From: Coniella vitis | Taxonomy: Eukaryota > Ascomycota > Sordariomycetes > Diaporthales > Schizoparmaceae | DNA length: 64,000 nt | NCBI GenBank assembly: GCA_011317545.1 | Contig: WUJK01000007.1 | Location: forward strand, 1,612,001 to 1,676,000 | Reading direction: 5' to 3' | Shown: positions 23,476-35,000 of the stretch, one piece after another | How positions within the stretch are numbered: the stretch's first letter is position 1 | Layout: each line of letters starts with the position of its first letter | Notes under the pieces: generated by a model | The model's input: the letters and a program-made list of their open reading frames with translations, nothing else | The model's database searches: none | What the model was told of the DNA's origin: nothing | Position numbers and translations under genes: made by a program

Positions 23476-25265
23476 CTTGCTGTGGGAAACGGCGAAACAG
23501 CGAAGCTGTGAGCCGCGTTACTGGATGGATGGATTTTGTCGCCCCCAATGAATGAATGCTTGGGCGCCTCTCTCTGGAAGAGGCTCTTTCCCAAGGGCCG
23601 TTCTTTTTTTGGTAGTCGAGCTCTCAGCTGTCTCTGCCGAGGCCAGCAAGCTTTTTCATAAAAATATACTATAGCGTTTGCCCTTTACGAAGTGGTCAAA
23701 TGTTGGTTGGTATCTTTGCGTGGCCTTGGCCGTTGAAGTAAAGATGCAGTAAATCCTTCATACAAGACAACGACAGGGATTCATGCATCCCAATAGATAG
23801 AATACAAATTCTGCATCTCTACATGCTCGGCATTTCTCCTAAGCCTCTTCTTCTCTCCTTTAAAAGATGGTAAAAAAGTCTCTTGACATTCGTAAAGAGC
23901 AGCACGTTATTTGGTGCATAATCCAACCCGTTTTTATACAAGATCAGCCAGCTAATCATGCAAGGAAACCATATGTAAACTAAATCACTCATTTCTAGCA
24001 TGAAGACTGTATGTATATACATATAAAAACCCCCTGTCGTTGATTCTCATCTTTCATACAGGCTGGTGCTGCTCTTCCCCCTCCTATGCAGATCAGGTCA
24101 TGAAACTCACAAGGAATAATAAACAGCATGACACCATTACCATCTTAGGCACCGACTCTAGCAAACAAGCTCTTGTACCATCGATCAATCTTGGCATAAC
24201 GTGAAGGTTGCAAGATTTGGAATATATCTAACCATCTCTTTTATAAGACCAGCTGTCCGCTGCCGAGCGTATTACATGCATTTAACCGGCCTATTATCTT
24301 GCCTTTTTTTCTTTTTTTCTTTCTTTCTTCTTTCTTATCTATCTTTTCTTTTCTCAACACAAGAGGATTGAATCTGGGAGCCTGGTGCCAAGAGGCTGGC
24401 AAGTAGATAACGCCCACCGTGTAAGAATACCTAGGCTGGTACCGTTTGCTGAAGCCTGGAATGCTTACTTTGGCGGTTACTTGGAAATTCAAATAGTGCA
24501 CCGGGTATAGTGTGTATGTACATTGTATGCGTGTTACGGATGTAGGAACACTACTATATAGTTATTGCTGACAATAGAATGAATACCCACTACTTCTTAC
24601 AATGGAAGGTGATTTGCTGTTTAAAGCTGTTGACCCATTATGCTCAGGGACTATACTCAGTCCTCACTCACTTCACCAAAGTAAAACATTTACATGTGTA
24701 TATATATATACCCCTCTCTCTCTCTCTCTCTCTTTCCATCTATTCATCTATCTACAACACAACCACCCATCAACTTCTCATCATTCCTTTCTTCCATTCA
24801 AAAAAAGAAACAGTACCTCTCATCTCTTTGTTTGGCCCGCTTCGGGTCCGTTCTCGGTACGTTTACCCTAACCCGATGGAATGAATGAAAAGCAGCACGA
24901 CATGACGAGCGCGGATGAGCTCAGCTTGCGTGGTGGAATGAGGAGAGAACTCTCATCAGCCTTGCTTGTGTCGAGATGGTTGAGCACTCGATCTCATAGA
25001 CACCATTATTTGGCAACAGAAAATGGCTGACCAGGCCGGTAGCTCCCAGGTTTAACAAGAATCAAACCAAGAGATCGAAACATACAAAGCTCACTTTGAA
25101 CTCTCGTAAGTTCGACTGAGTGAATCTTCACTACTCCGTCTTCAAATAAGAGCCTGGAGGTATTTTGCTCACCCCCCCCCCCGACAGATAATCTTGAACC
25201 CCCTTCTCAACCCGAACAAACCAAACCAACTTTTCACCCCTCCAAATAAGGGAAAAAAAAAAAAA
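23476..25265. other. Intergenic region, 1.8 kb
   Basis: No gene seen. It holds pyrimidine-rich tracts near 24300-24355, a CT dinucleotide run (24714-24733) after a TATATATATA string, and a short A tract just before the next start codon at 25266. Confidence 0.5.
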
Positions 25266-25494
25266 ATGCCCGTCACAGAAATCGGAGGCATGCGCGTCCG
25301 TCCAGGCGTCGACCCTCTAGACGACGCAACGCCCGAAGGCCAAATCGTGTCCAAGGCCTACAAGAAGATCGCCAGCGAGCCCACGGGCCCCTACCGTTTG
25401 TATTATGGCCTCGAGGTTGAGAATCCAGAGTACTTTTGGGGTTTCTTTGATTTTGCTTCTGTGGAGGACCATAAGAAGTTTGCAGAGGAGTGAG

Positions 25495-25534
<40 letters not shown>

Positions 25535-26458
25535 CATTTATTTCTCAATATAACTAGTATTTCGACAAGTTTTCTTGAACTTGTCGATTGTTATATTCCT
25601 TTTTCTCTTTCTTCTTCTTCTTCTCTCTTCTGCCTTTTTCTTTGTTGTTGGTGAAAGTCGCTTGCGGATATTTCCACGAGGTTGAGGCCCCGATGTCCGG
25701 ATTAAGTACAACTTGACATCAACACGTCAGGCTTCATTCTCAAACGAATTGGGTGCAGCATAACACATCCAAGATTCCCGACGAATTATCCTCCCCTCCC
25801 CCCCCCTAAAAAAGCGCGTCATGTCAACGGACAAGAAAAACAAAAAAACTAACACACAGCAATAAAAACAAACAGGCACGCCGGTCCCCTCGTCCGCGAC
25901 TTTGACAAGGTCTTTCTGCACTCGACCGAACCCCGCGACCGCGCCGCCCTCTTCATGAGCCACATCCAGCCTGTGCTCAGGCCTGAGAAGTCTACCCCGG
26001 CCAGCAGCGAGGCGACAGGCACAACCTCCCCCTACCCCCTCCGCTCCATCCGCTCCCCCGTTACCGAAATCATGTTCGCCTTCTTCCCCGCAACCATTTC
26101 CTCCGAATCCAAGGCATCCGTCAACGGCATTCTCCAGCAGTTCATCGACCAGGGACTCAGCAAGTGCGCTGACGTCCAAGCCGTCGACTACGGCTGGGCC
26201 ATTGAGACGGATATTCCCGTTCGTGGCACGGGTGGTGGTGAGGATAACAAGGACGGGAAAGACACGTCCGAGCCCCAGAAAGGAGCCTTGCTTTGGGCGG
26301 GTATTGGATGGCCTAGTATCGACGCGCATGTGAAGTTTACCGAGACGGATGCTTTCAAGGACTCGGTGGGCTTGCTGGGACGGATGGAAGGATTGATTAG
26401 TATAACCATGTTCCATGTCAAGTTTCGCGGCTGGGAGAACACCCTCAGAAAAGACTAA
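25266..26458 (+). CDS. Fungal protein with two dimeric alpha/beta-barrel (ABM-like) halves
   Basis: Model: exons 25266-25489 and 25876-26458, 268 aa, with a 386-nt intron. The first half (about residues 35-105) has the feel of an ABM/EthD-type ferredoxin fold: YRLYYGLEVE, then FWGFFDF, then a short helix, as in monooxygenase-like dimeric barrels. The second half repeats the theme with TEIMFAFFP and MFHVKFRG as strand-like ends. Single-chain tandem barrels of this kind are common hypothetical proteins in ascomycetes. No enzyme activity can be stated. The start is the first ATG, right after an A-rich leader. The intron is unusually long for this genome and holds a T38 tract and a hairpin. Confidence 0.75.
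25497..25534. repeat. T38 homopolymer in an intron
   Basis: An unbroken run of 38 T residues, seven bases into the intron and directly after the GTGAGTC donor. It is the longest homopolymer I saw in the window. Confidence 0.85.
25562..25587. repeat. 10-bp inverted repeat in the same intron
   Basis: TCGACAAGTT (25562-25571) and AACTTGTCGA (25578-25587) are exact reverse complements around a 6-base loop. In the transcript this would form a stable stem within the 386-nt intron and might shorten the distance between splice sites. Confidence 0.7.
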
Positions 26459-27320
26459 GGCACGTCATTATCTTGTCAGAAGGCAGAGCATAAGAGAGAG
26501 ATACGGAGAAAGGAAGCCGGAACTAGATATTTCGAATTGAAGCAAGTATGAGTCAAGCATGCAAAATATCGATTCATCGTATGATGTATACGCCTGCTGA
26601 ATGTTTGCTATATGAGATCCATCTCCTTAGATCATAGACCATTGATGCCGAGGATCAACACAACGCCTAGATGAGCAGATCCAAAGAAAGAGCGAAACAA
26701 ATGAGATTCAATGCCGAACTTGGTGGTTCATAAAAGGCTGAAATATAACACTACCTTTCCACGTATGCACATGTTGCTTCATTCGATAGCCATCTTAAAG
26801 TGCTCGTTGTGTTATCCTCGCAACAACATAGTCGCGGTTTCAGAACAGGAAACTCCAACGGAAAGAAAGGGGAACAGAAAAAGAAAACTCTTTTGCAGTG
26901 GATGCTTCTCACTGGTGGATATACTGAAATCTTCGCGATCACTCTTCAGATCAGTTGTGGTATCATTGTTTGGTATCCAAGAATTTCGGTCAAGAACAGA
27001 TGACACCGCTCAATGCATGAAACAGAAAACATCTTTACAAAAGCCGTTAATGCGGTGTGTATGATAGTTCAGAGTTGTCCATATAGTGATTGAATGTAAG
27101 AGAAAAAAAAAACATCACTGTTGTGCAGAGCTCAGACAAGTGGTGAGTGACTTGCTTGTGATTCGCAGGCGAAGTCATGAAACCATGCTCGTTACGCTGT
27201 GGTTTGAACATCAAAAAAAAATCGTCTTGGCAAGCTGTGATGCGTGCGCCAGATTTCGCCCTTTGCTCATCAGATGCCGACATCGACGACGGATCGTCCG
27301 TGTACACGCCGCCATGAGTC
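26459..27320. other. Convergent 3' region, no gene seen
   Basis: About 860 bases between converging genes. The composition is ordinary and the short open frames lack coding character. Confidence 0.5.
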
Positions 27321-28643
27321 TTAGTCTTCAGAGAACATGTCAATGAAGCCATCCTCGTCTTCATCGTCATTGATGAGTACATCCTCGGAAACAACCTCAG
27401 GCTCAAGGGGAGGATCTGGTAGGCACTGCGTGCTACCTCCAATGCCCAAGCGCAGCCCCTGCAACGTGTATGACAGTGGTGCAGCCCGAAAACGCAAGAT
27501 ATTCGTCGACATGGAGTCGTAAATGCCTCCAAGCGGGGTACTGGTCATGATAACATGGCCTGCGCCAGAGAGGACCTGGCCGGCCGTGTTGTATACAGAA
27601 TTGGCCACAGCCTTTCTCCGTTTTCGCATTTCATTACCTGTCCACCACTGACCGGTTGCCTTGGTCACCATAAGAAGCACTTTGCCATTTTGTATGGCAG
27701 CTTGGACAACCTGCGCTCTCAACCTCTCGGCAGTCACGCGGCTCTCCTCGTCGCCATTGTACATCATCTCAAGCACATCCTCTTCTGGAATCACGACATA
27801 CTCTTGGTCATCGGATGCCGGGACACCTATGGCATGATTGCGTCCATGCTGTGACGGAGGCAGTACCTCCTCTTGCTGTGCGTCACAGGATGCAGGGGAA
27901 CCGCTTGCAGCACTAGTGTCAACTTGCTGCGCTTCGCGGCGGTCGGTTTGTAGCTGTGCATAATCTTGACGATGTGGGTTGACACGCAAGTGCTGACGAC
28001 GACCTTCTTCTTGGGACGAATAACCGCTAGCAGGTTGTGCAAGGTCAGACTTCTTGCGCCGCGCATCGTGCTTCAAGCGATGGGTTCGAGAGCTTGCATG
28101 TTGATAGCCTCGTGGGGGTGACGAGCCTGGATATTGATCAAGAGGGTCGTGATCCAGATCCGAGGTCACGTGAGGCGAGTATCGGGCTGGAGAGCGGTGA
28201 CGGTGGCGTTGGTGGACTTGCTGGTCATCCTGTTGTCCCAAACCAGTGGCAGCAGGGTATTGCTGAAAGTTCTGCTGCAGTCGCTGCTGCTGCTGCTGCT
28301 GCTGCTGTGGATCTGTCTTGAAGCGCTGCGAAGACACCTGGTGCTGCCGATATTGGAAAGCAGACGTAGGTCCAGGCGACGGCGAGTAGGAGAGATCTGG
28401 CGGGGAGGACTGGTCCCAGGCGTTGGCCGAGCCAAAGTGGAGACGCTGGCCGGGCGCCGGACCGGTGGAGACAGCGACGGCGGCGGCAGTGGAGGGATCG
28501 GCGAAGCCATTGTACGGTGGGGTACATGGCTCCGTGTCGTTGAGGTGGTCCATGGCGGCCGCCTCCTCTTGCTCGTTATCGAAGTGGAAGAGGGCTTCAT
28601 CCAGCAGGGCGCCCTCATCGTGATAATCGCTCTCTTCCATCAT
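27321..28643 (-). CDS. Conserved-looking hypothetical protein, disordered with C-terminal helical region
   Basis: Single-exon gene of 440 aa on the minus strand. I do not recognise the family. The N-terminus is acidic (MMEESDYHDEG). Residues of about 60-250 are low-complexity and rich in Pro, Ser, Gln and His, with a poly-Gln run. The C-terminal third, from QEYVVIPEEDVLEMMYNG onwards, looks folded and amphipathic. It contains a WW pair (QWWTGNEMRKRRK), a glycine-rich segment, and an acidic end (NDDEDEDGFIDMFSED). The start at 28643 follows the first ATG pair; the open frame runs up to 28817 with a hydrophobic leader that I judge to be untranslated. A nuclear or scaffold role is possible, but nothing in the sequence proves it. 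Confidence 0.65.
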   Translation of the reverse strand: MMEESDYHDEGALLDEALFHFDNEQEEAAAMDHLNDTEPCTPPYNGFADPSTAAAVAVSTGPAPGQRLHFGSANAWDQSSPPDLSYSPSPGPTSAFQYRQHQVSSQRFKTDPQQQQQQQQRLQQNFQQYPAATGLGQQDDQQVHQRHRHRSPARYSPHVTSDLDHDPLDQYPGSSPPRGYQHASSRTHRLKHDARRKKSDLAQPASGYSSQEEGRRQHLRVNPHRQDYAQLQTDRREAQQVDTSAASGSPASCDAQQEEVLPPSQHGRNHAIGVPASDDQEYVVIPEEDVLEMMYNGDEESRVTAERLRAQVVQAAIQNGKVLLMVTKATGQWWTGNEMRKRRKAVANSVYNTAGQVLSGAGHVIMTSTPLGGIYDSMSTNILRFRAAPLSYTLQGLRLGIGGSTQCLPDPPLEPEVVSEDVLINDDEDEDGFIDMFSED

Positions 28644-30055
28644 GGTGGCGACTGGTTCAGACGCTTCACGCAGTGGTCGGTAAGATGGAGCAAAGAAGCA
28701 AAGTGGCGATGCAACGGCTGGAAGCAGGTCGCGCGCGCTATATGTGTGGACACAATGATGTGGCGGACAGAAAGCGCCAGCCAGATGGAGAAGAAGCAAT
28801 GGCAGCAAAGGAAGCAAGCTGGCAAGCAGGTAAAGCGAGCGAGCGGAAACTAGACAGTCAGGTCGAGTCAGCCAGGCTACTGTTGCTGCTTGGCGGGTGC
28901 AAGCTACCTGGAGTGATTACCGTCTGCCAAACACTAACAAAAAACAAAAGACAACAACAACAGTAGGCGAGTCACCAGCACAGCCGAGTCTCGTGGCTTT
29001 CGGCCCTGGGTGCCTCACGAGTCGAGACAGAGGCGCAGACTGTTAAGGACCTCAACCACCCTGACGGATCAAGCTGGCCAAAGAAACAAACAAGCCAAAA
29101 TGGAGAGAAGCTGTTTGGAAACGACAACCTGCGAGCTCGACGGCCGTCTGTCCCGTGCGGACAGAGTAATGGAAAACAAGGGCGTGAATGGCTGGCCAGA
29201 GTGGAAGAGGGAAGAAGTGAGTGATGACGGCCAGCACCAGCCAAGCGCAGCCTGAGAGGCGGCTGGGTTCTCAGTAATGGTTACCTAGGTACTCCGGTAC
29301 TTGACCAGGACTATTTACTATTACTAGCACCGGGGGCTGCTGGCGGGCGGCCCAGCGGCGAATCTGGCCCTCTGTTGGCGCTGCAAGGGTCGTGCTTCTG
29401 CCTTGCAGGCAGTGCATTTATGCTGAAAGTTGTCCGCGTGAGCCACTAACAAGAAGTTACGGCAGGGGTTATGGCACAAGACCCTCAGCGCTTTCCGGTT
29501 TGGGGCGGTTGATCTTGCATGTGCTGTGTGCAAATCGGATCAGGCAAAGCACTGTTACAAGTGCCGTCGTACATCATTTTTGAGTTGGAGATATGCCAAG
29601 TATTGGTACCTGACAGCTTGTGAGCTGCCGTTTACAACTCAAGCTGCATTGACTCACGGTGCTCGCTTCGAGGACATACAAATTGTTGTCTTCACAATCT
29701 AGATAATGGAACCAAGTATGATTTAGTCAAAAATATTGGCGGACCGTCAGATTCCCCCCTTTGATAGTTGTAGCCAAAACAAAGACTATCTGTGATACTG
29801 CTGTCGAGCTCATTTGCGGGGGCAGTTGTGCGAGGGCTAACCTGACTAGGGCCAAGCTCAAAGTGGCAATGCTCGCTGCGTTGGAAAGTTACGCATGTGG
29901 AATGGCGAGCTAGCAAGTACCGCGGCTTTCAAACACAGATGAGCTTGAAATCAGGCCGTCTTGAAGAAGATGCAAGCCTAGGGCTAACCAGGACGGATTT
30001 GCATGTTGCGTTGAATCCCAGAGTGTTATTGGCACAACAATTACACGCCCCGCGT
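28644..30055. other. Intergenic region, 1.4 kb
   Basis: Upstream of the hypothetical gene and downstream of the NDUFS3 gene. No gene seen. A string reading CTAGGTACTCCGGTACT lies near 29285-29301; a similar AGTACTCCGTAC string recurs near 60001. Confidence 0.5.
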
Positions 30056-31022
30056 CTATTTTTTGGGTTCTTCCTTCGGCTCCTCCGGCTTGGGCGTAGG
30101 CAGCTTGAAGCTCTCGGGCTTCCTGTCCACACCCGTGCCAATCTGCTCCCATGCACTCGACCCGCCCTCAAAGTTCCTGAATGCCTGCGACAGCTCCAGA
30201 GGCTCCGTCACAATCCTCTTCTTCTCCTCGTCGTACCGAATCTCAGTGTATCCCGTCAGGGGGAAGTCCTTGCGCAGTGGGTGGCCCTCGAAGCCGTAAT
30301 CGGTCATGATGCGGCGCAAGTCAGGGTGGCCCACGAAGAAGACGCCCATCAAGTCGTACACCTCTCGCTCATACCAGTTGGCTCCTTGGTACAGGCTCAC
30401 TATAGAGGGCACAGGCGAAGCCTCGTCGGCGTATGTCTTGACGCGGATGCGCGAGTTGTGGCGGACACTGAGGAGGTTGTAGACGACCTCGAATCGCTGA
30501 TCGCGTGTGGGGAAATCGCAAGCTGTGATATCGCTGACTTGAGTGAATTCGGCAGCAGTGTTGTCTTGACGCGAATGTGTCAGTCATATCATCCACAGAC
30601 GTTATGGCAGACAGATGCCAATATTGGCCTCAGGGGGCAGCCCTACACTTGAGGAAGGTAAAGACTGGTATCACACCAGAGGGCGAGATGTAGATGGTCA
30701 GCTCGTCCTTCCAAACGGAGAACTGCTGGATATACTTGGGCAAGCAGCCCATCAACCAGGCGCCGTATCTGTGCAGGTTGTCGGCCTTGGACTGGTACTT
30801 GTCGGCCGGGTTGACGATGGGCGCCTTGAGCGTGCCGAGCGTCTCACGCTCTGCCAAGCGCATGTTCTTTGCATCCTGAGGAAGGCGGACCTTGTAATTC
30901 TTGGCGGTAGCCGTCACCGAAAATGGTCGGGTGGCGGCGGCGGCGGCATCGTTGCGGGCAGCTGGGACCGAGGGACGGAGAGCCTGAGCCAGCGCTCTGC
31001 TCCTGCAGACTTTGCTGGCCAT
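30056..31022 (-). CDS. Mitochondrial complex I 30-kDa-class subunit (NDUFS3 / NuoC)
   Basis: Core subunit of NADH:ubiquinone oxidoreductase, in the matrix arm next to the iron-sulfur chain. Model on the minus strand: exons 31022-30647 and 30564-30056, 294 aa. The 82-nt intron splits a Tyr codon (FLK-Y-NTAAEFTQVSDIT) and has a CTGAC branch site. The N-terminus is an Arg/Ala-rich mitochondrial presequence. The family signature (PF00329, Complex1_30kDa) is clear in GANWYEREVYDLMGVFF, then GHPDLRRIMTDYGFEGHPLRKDFPLTG-type sequence. The tail is Lys/Glu/Pro-rich. It corresponds to the Neurospora 30.4-kDa subunit. The gene is divergent from not4, with 980 bp between starts. Confidence 0.95.
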
Positions 31023-32002
31023 GTTGGATATGTGGTGAGGCTGTGATAAGGCCAATTGGTGATGGATGAGCTCTCCCGCAAATTCGAGATGGAGTCCAGT
31101 GGTCCGTCTGGAGCTGCCAATGGGGAGGGGGCTGTTTGTAAGACGTCGCGAATGGTGATGTCGACAGTTGGGGAGCTTGGATCCGGCACTAGTCAGACTC
31201 GAGTCCCGGCAGCCAAATGCTGAATCACGTGATGCAGTCATGGTTGCGTAGCAAAAAACAGTACAAAGGACTTGCATTTCTATCGCTTGAGACTTTCTAC
31301 AAAAACAATATCATAAGTCCCCAACATGACTCTGAATATGCGTGTTAGCGAGAGACTAGCGTACCAAAATTAGAATATATGCGAAAGAAAGAAGAAGAAA
31401 ATGAAGAAGAAGAAGAAGACGCAAAAAGCAGAGTGTTGATGCAGCTGTTGTTGTCATCGTCCTCTTTGCAATAATATGTACACGGATACGGCCCAGAAAC
31501 CGAGAGTCCGCGCCCCTAGCAAAGCGCTGACTAAAGATTTACACCCCACACTGGGCCGCCTGTGGGCAAACAGCGCCAGTTGTGCCTGTGCCTGCTGCTG
31601 GCTGGGACGCACGGACCACTGGGCAGCAAGTACCTCGTGCATGCAGGCTTTGATTCCACGATGTGTCGCCTCCTCCTGCTCTTCCACCATCACCATCACC
31701 AACCCACGCTCACCCGCGCAACCTGCTCTGGATCCTTCCGCCCCTCAACCCCAGACACGCACCTGGACGACCACTCCATCATCTATTTCTCGTCGTCTTC
31801 TCCCATCCATTAGACCCTTCGAATCCCTCTCTCTCGCCTGTGCTCGGCGTCGTGCTAGTTGTCGCCTTCATCCCGCCCTGTAGCACTTTCCACACAGCCC
31901 TCGCAGCAGCATCACCACACACCGCGACCTGCTCCGTTTCCTGCCTCGGCCATACAACAGCATCCATCCTTCACCGGTGTTGCTGCACACACAAACATAG
32001 TC
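31023..32002. promoter_or_regulatory. Divergent promoter region between the NDUFS3 gene and not4
   Basis: 980 bases separate two start codons that point away from each other, so this stretch must hold both promoters. It contains a GAA-rich tract near 31390-31425 and a CA/CCAT-rich leader-like segment at 31680-31960 on the not4 side. No TATA box stands out. Confidence 0.6.
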
Positions 32003-35000
32003 ATGGCACCCCAAGACTCATATGTCGACGATGAGGAGGAGTCCTGGTAAGCTTGCCCTCAGCCCACGCCCCTCTCGAAGAGAGCATACCATCGCTTGAT
32101 GATTGCTACCACTGCTCGCCATCTCAAGCTCTGGATGGCCTGCCGTTTCATGCTTCCATCTCTTTGCACTGGGTGCCTAGACTGATTATTACAACAGCCC
32201 ACTCTGCATAGAAGAGTTCGATCTCTCGGACAAGAACTTCCGACCATGTCCCTGTGGTTACCAGGTATGACTGCCCGGTGTCTCATTAGCTGCTTCGGTC
32301 CTGCCAGCTTAACTAACTTCAGCATGTATTTACTAGGTGTGCCAATTCTGTTTCCACAATATCAAATCAAACATGAACGGCCTATGTCCTGCGTGCCGCC
32401 GACCCTACGATGAAAAGACAATACAATACAAAGCTGTCACTGCTGAAGAGTTGGTCTTTTCTACGTCCTAAACCCCACACCAAGGCTGGGCGTGTTTTTG
32501 CTAACATATCACGTCAAATAGGCAAGCCGAATTTCGAGCCAACCTGCAAAAGTCTCGAAAGAAACGTGCCGAGCTCCAAGGCCAGCGCGAGGTCCAAAAG
32601 CGCGAATCCGAAAAAGACGCGCGCAAGAACCTGGTCGGCATTCGCGTCGTGCAGAAAAACCTGGTTTACGTGACCGGGCTGACGCCTACGGTCAAGGAAG
32701 ACGAGCTCCTCAAGACCCTCCGCCGACCAGAGTTCTTTGGTCAATATGGCAATATCCAAAAGATTTCCATTAGCAACCGCAAAAATCAAGAAGGGCAGAA
32801 CCAATCTCTCGGAATCTATGTGACTTTCGAGAGGAAGGAAGACGCTCAGCGATGCATCCAGGCGGTTAATGGTTCTCAAAATGGCGATCGTGTCCTCAAA
32901 GCGCAGCTCGGCACAACCAAATATTGCTCAGCATGGTTGAGACATGAGCAATGCACAAACAGGCAGTGCATGTTTTTGCATGAGCTCGGCGAAGAGGAAG
33001 ATAGCTATACTCGTCAGGATCTCTCATCCCTCAACAGCATGCAGACGCAGCGCGGTGGTAACAATAACAATGGAAACTCCTCGTCCCGATCCGTCTCTCG
33101 ACAGCAGGTGCAGCAACAACCGCCACCGCCACCTCCCCAGCCGCAGTCATACCACGTCTCGCAACCCATGGCTCGCACCTCGAGCAAAGATGATTCGGAT
33201 GCCGGAGAGGGCCCTGCCCTGCCTGCTTCTGCTAATTGGGCCCGCAACCCACAGCAACGCAGCCGACGTGGTAGCCATGCCACCAGCGGTGCAGCATCAA
33301 GCCCAGCTGTGTCCATGTCCTTGCCTGCAACGACGGAAGCCACAGAAGGTGTCGTCGAGGTTACGACCCAGGAGGAGAGTCCTCCCCCAGCAGCAGCTAC
33401 TCCAGATGAGCCTGTCACGCCCTTTGAACCTCCCCAGCCTGAACTGCATCCTTCCGACTTTGCTCTTAGGGAAATCCTCAAGATCCTCGGTGCTGGCGAG
33501 TACAAGCTGCGACCCATTAGCCCAGACAATACTGTGCCGCCCTTGTTCGACCCACGGGGAGGCGAAAAGCGCAGAGCCATGCGCGAAGAGGAGGAACGAC
33601 GCCTAACTGGAGAGCAAGACGAACAGACCGAGCCCCTGGAACCCTCTGAAGGCGAGCATGAAAGCGGTAGCTTGGCTCTCGGTGGAGAGCCCGAGGATAG
33701 AGACCACGGACGCGAGGCACACGCCTTTGAACAACGCCGCGCTATTGCCCAGCCGCCGATTTCGCGAGGCAGCACCGATGGTCTGTATGGCCCGGCAGGC
33801 ATTGCATCCGGCTTCACCCAAGGAGCGCCTGGAGTCGCTGCTCTAAACAACCGTACCATGACTCCCCAGCAACAGGCCTACATGCGGCCGCAAGGCAATT
33901 TTGCAGAAAATCTGCCTCCTGGAATCAACCCTTCTCAACATTCCTTGTTCCAGGGCCAAGGTCAGGGCCACAACCGCCAAACATCTCGCTTCAACTTTGG
34001 TACGGATGCTCAGTCGTCTGCCAATAACACCCTCAAAATGGCTACGAACCCTCGCCTCCTTGCTCAGCAACAGCAGGCTTCAAATCCTGCCTTCCACTCG
34101 CAGCCTGGTGGGCCCTACTATTCCTCCATGCCTGGTCCTCCCCCAGGTCTCAAGTCGACGGGCACGCCGCCCAATATGTTCAGCCAGGGGGGAGCGTTTG
34201 GAAATGCTGGATTTGCCGCCAAGGACAACAACGAGGTTCTGCAGAACCTGATCCGCGGGCGAACTGCTGGCGTCGGCCAGACACATGATGCTAGCAAGCG
34301 TGAGTACATGTTCCCTACTTTCCCCTACCAGTACCCACCTTCCACCTCCTCCACCCCAGCTCCTGCTACCGCCGGCCTCATGGCAGCGCTCTATCCCAAT
34401 GGAGCACACCAAGATATCGGTGCCAAGCAGAAGAAGAAGGGAAAGAAGCAACGGCACGCTAACACTTCCTCCACTGGGGGAGGTGGCTTAGTAGATCTTG
34501 CGGACCCGAGTATCCTGCAGGCGAGAATTCAGCACCATCAACAGAGCAATGCCGGAGTTGGTTCGGCGGGACTGTTTGGAGGCCAGGCTTCAGGTGGGTA
34601 CAACCCAAATGTGTTGTACAACAACACGCCACCATACCGTGGGTGGTAGAAAGACTGCATGTTAGCAGCAGAAACCCCCTTTTTTGTTGAATGATTTGGC
34701 GATTTATAATTTCCTTTTTTCACTTTTCTTTTTCGTTTTCCTTTTTTTCACTTCTCGTGTTTTGTGTCGACATACAACGACCTTTTCTGTACGAATTATA
34801 ATGCAGGCGTTCTTTCCGGCTTGCAAATGGGGTGGTCACGAGGGCAGCACGACGGACATGACTGGGGCGGACTTTTATTACCCTTGCTTGCTTTTCTGAG
34901 CTTTTTTGAGCGAGCATCGCGACAGCCGGCCTTCTGGTGGATTCAATTTTTATTCGTTTTTTTTTTTAAAGGGCTGGCGGAAGGTTGCACAGGCGTCGAA

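Noticed and set aside
33014..33859. 281-codon minus-strand frame opposite not4
   Set aside because: Antisense shadow of a Pro/Ser-rich part of Not4.
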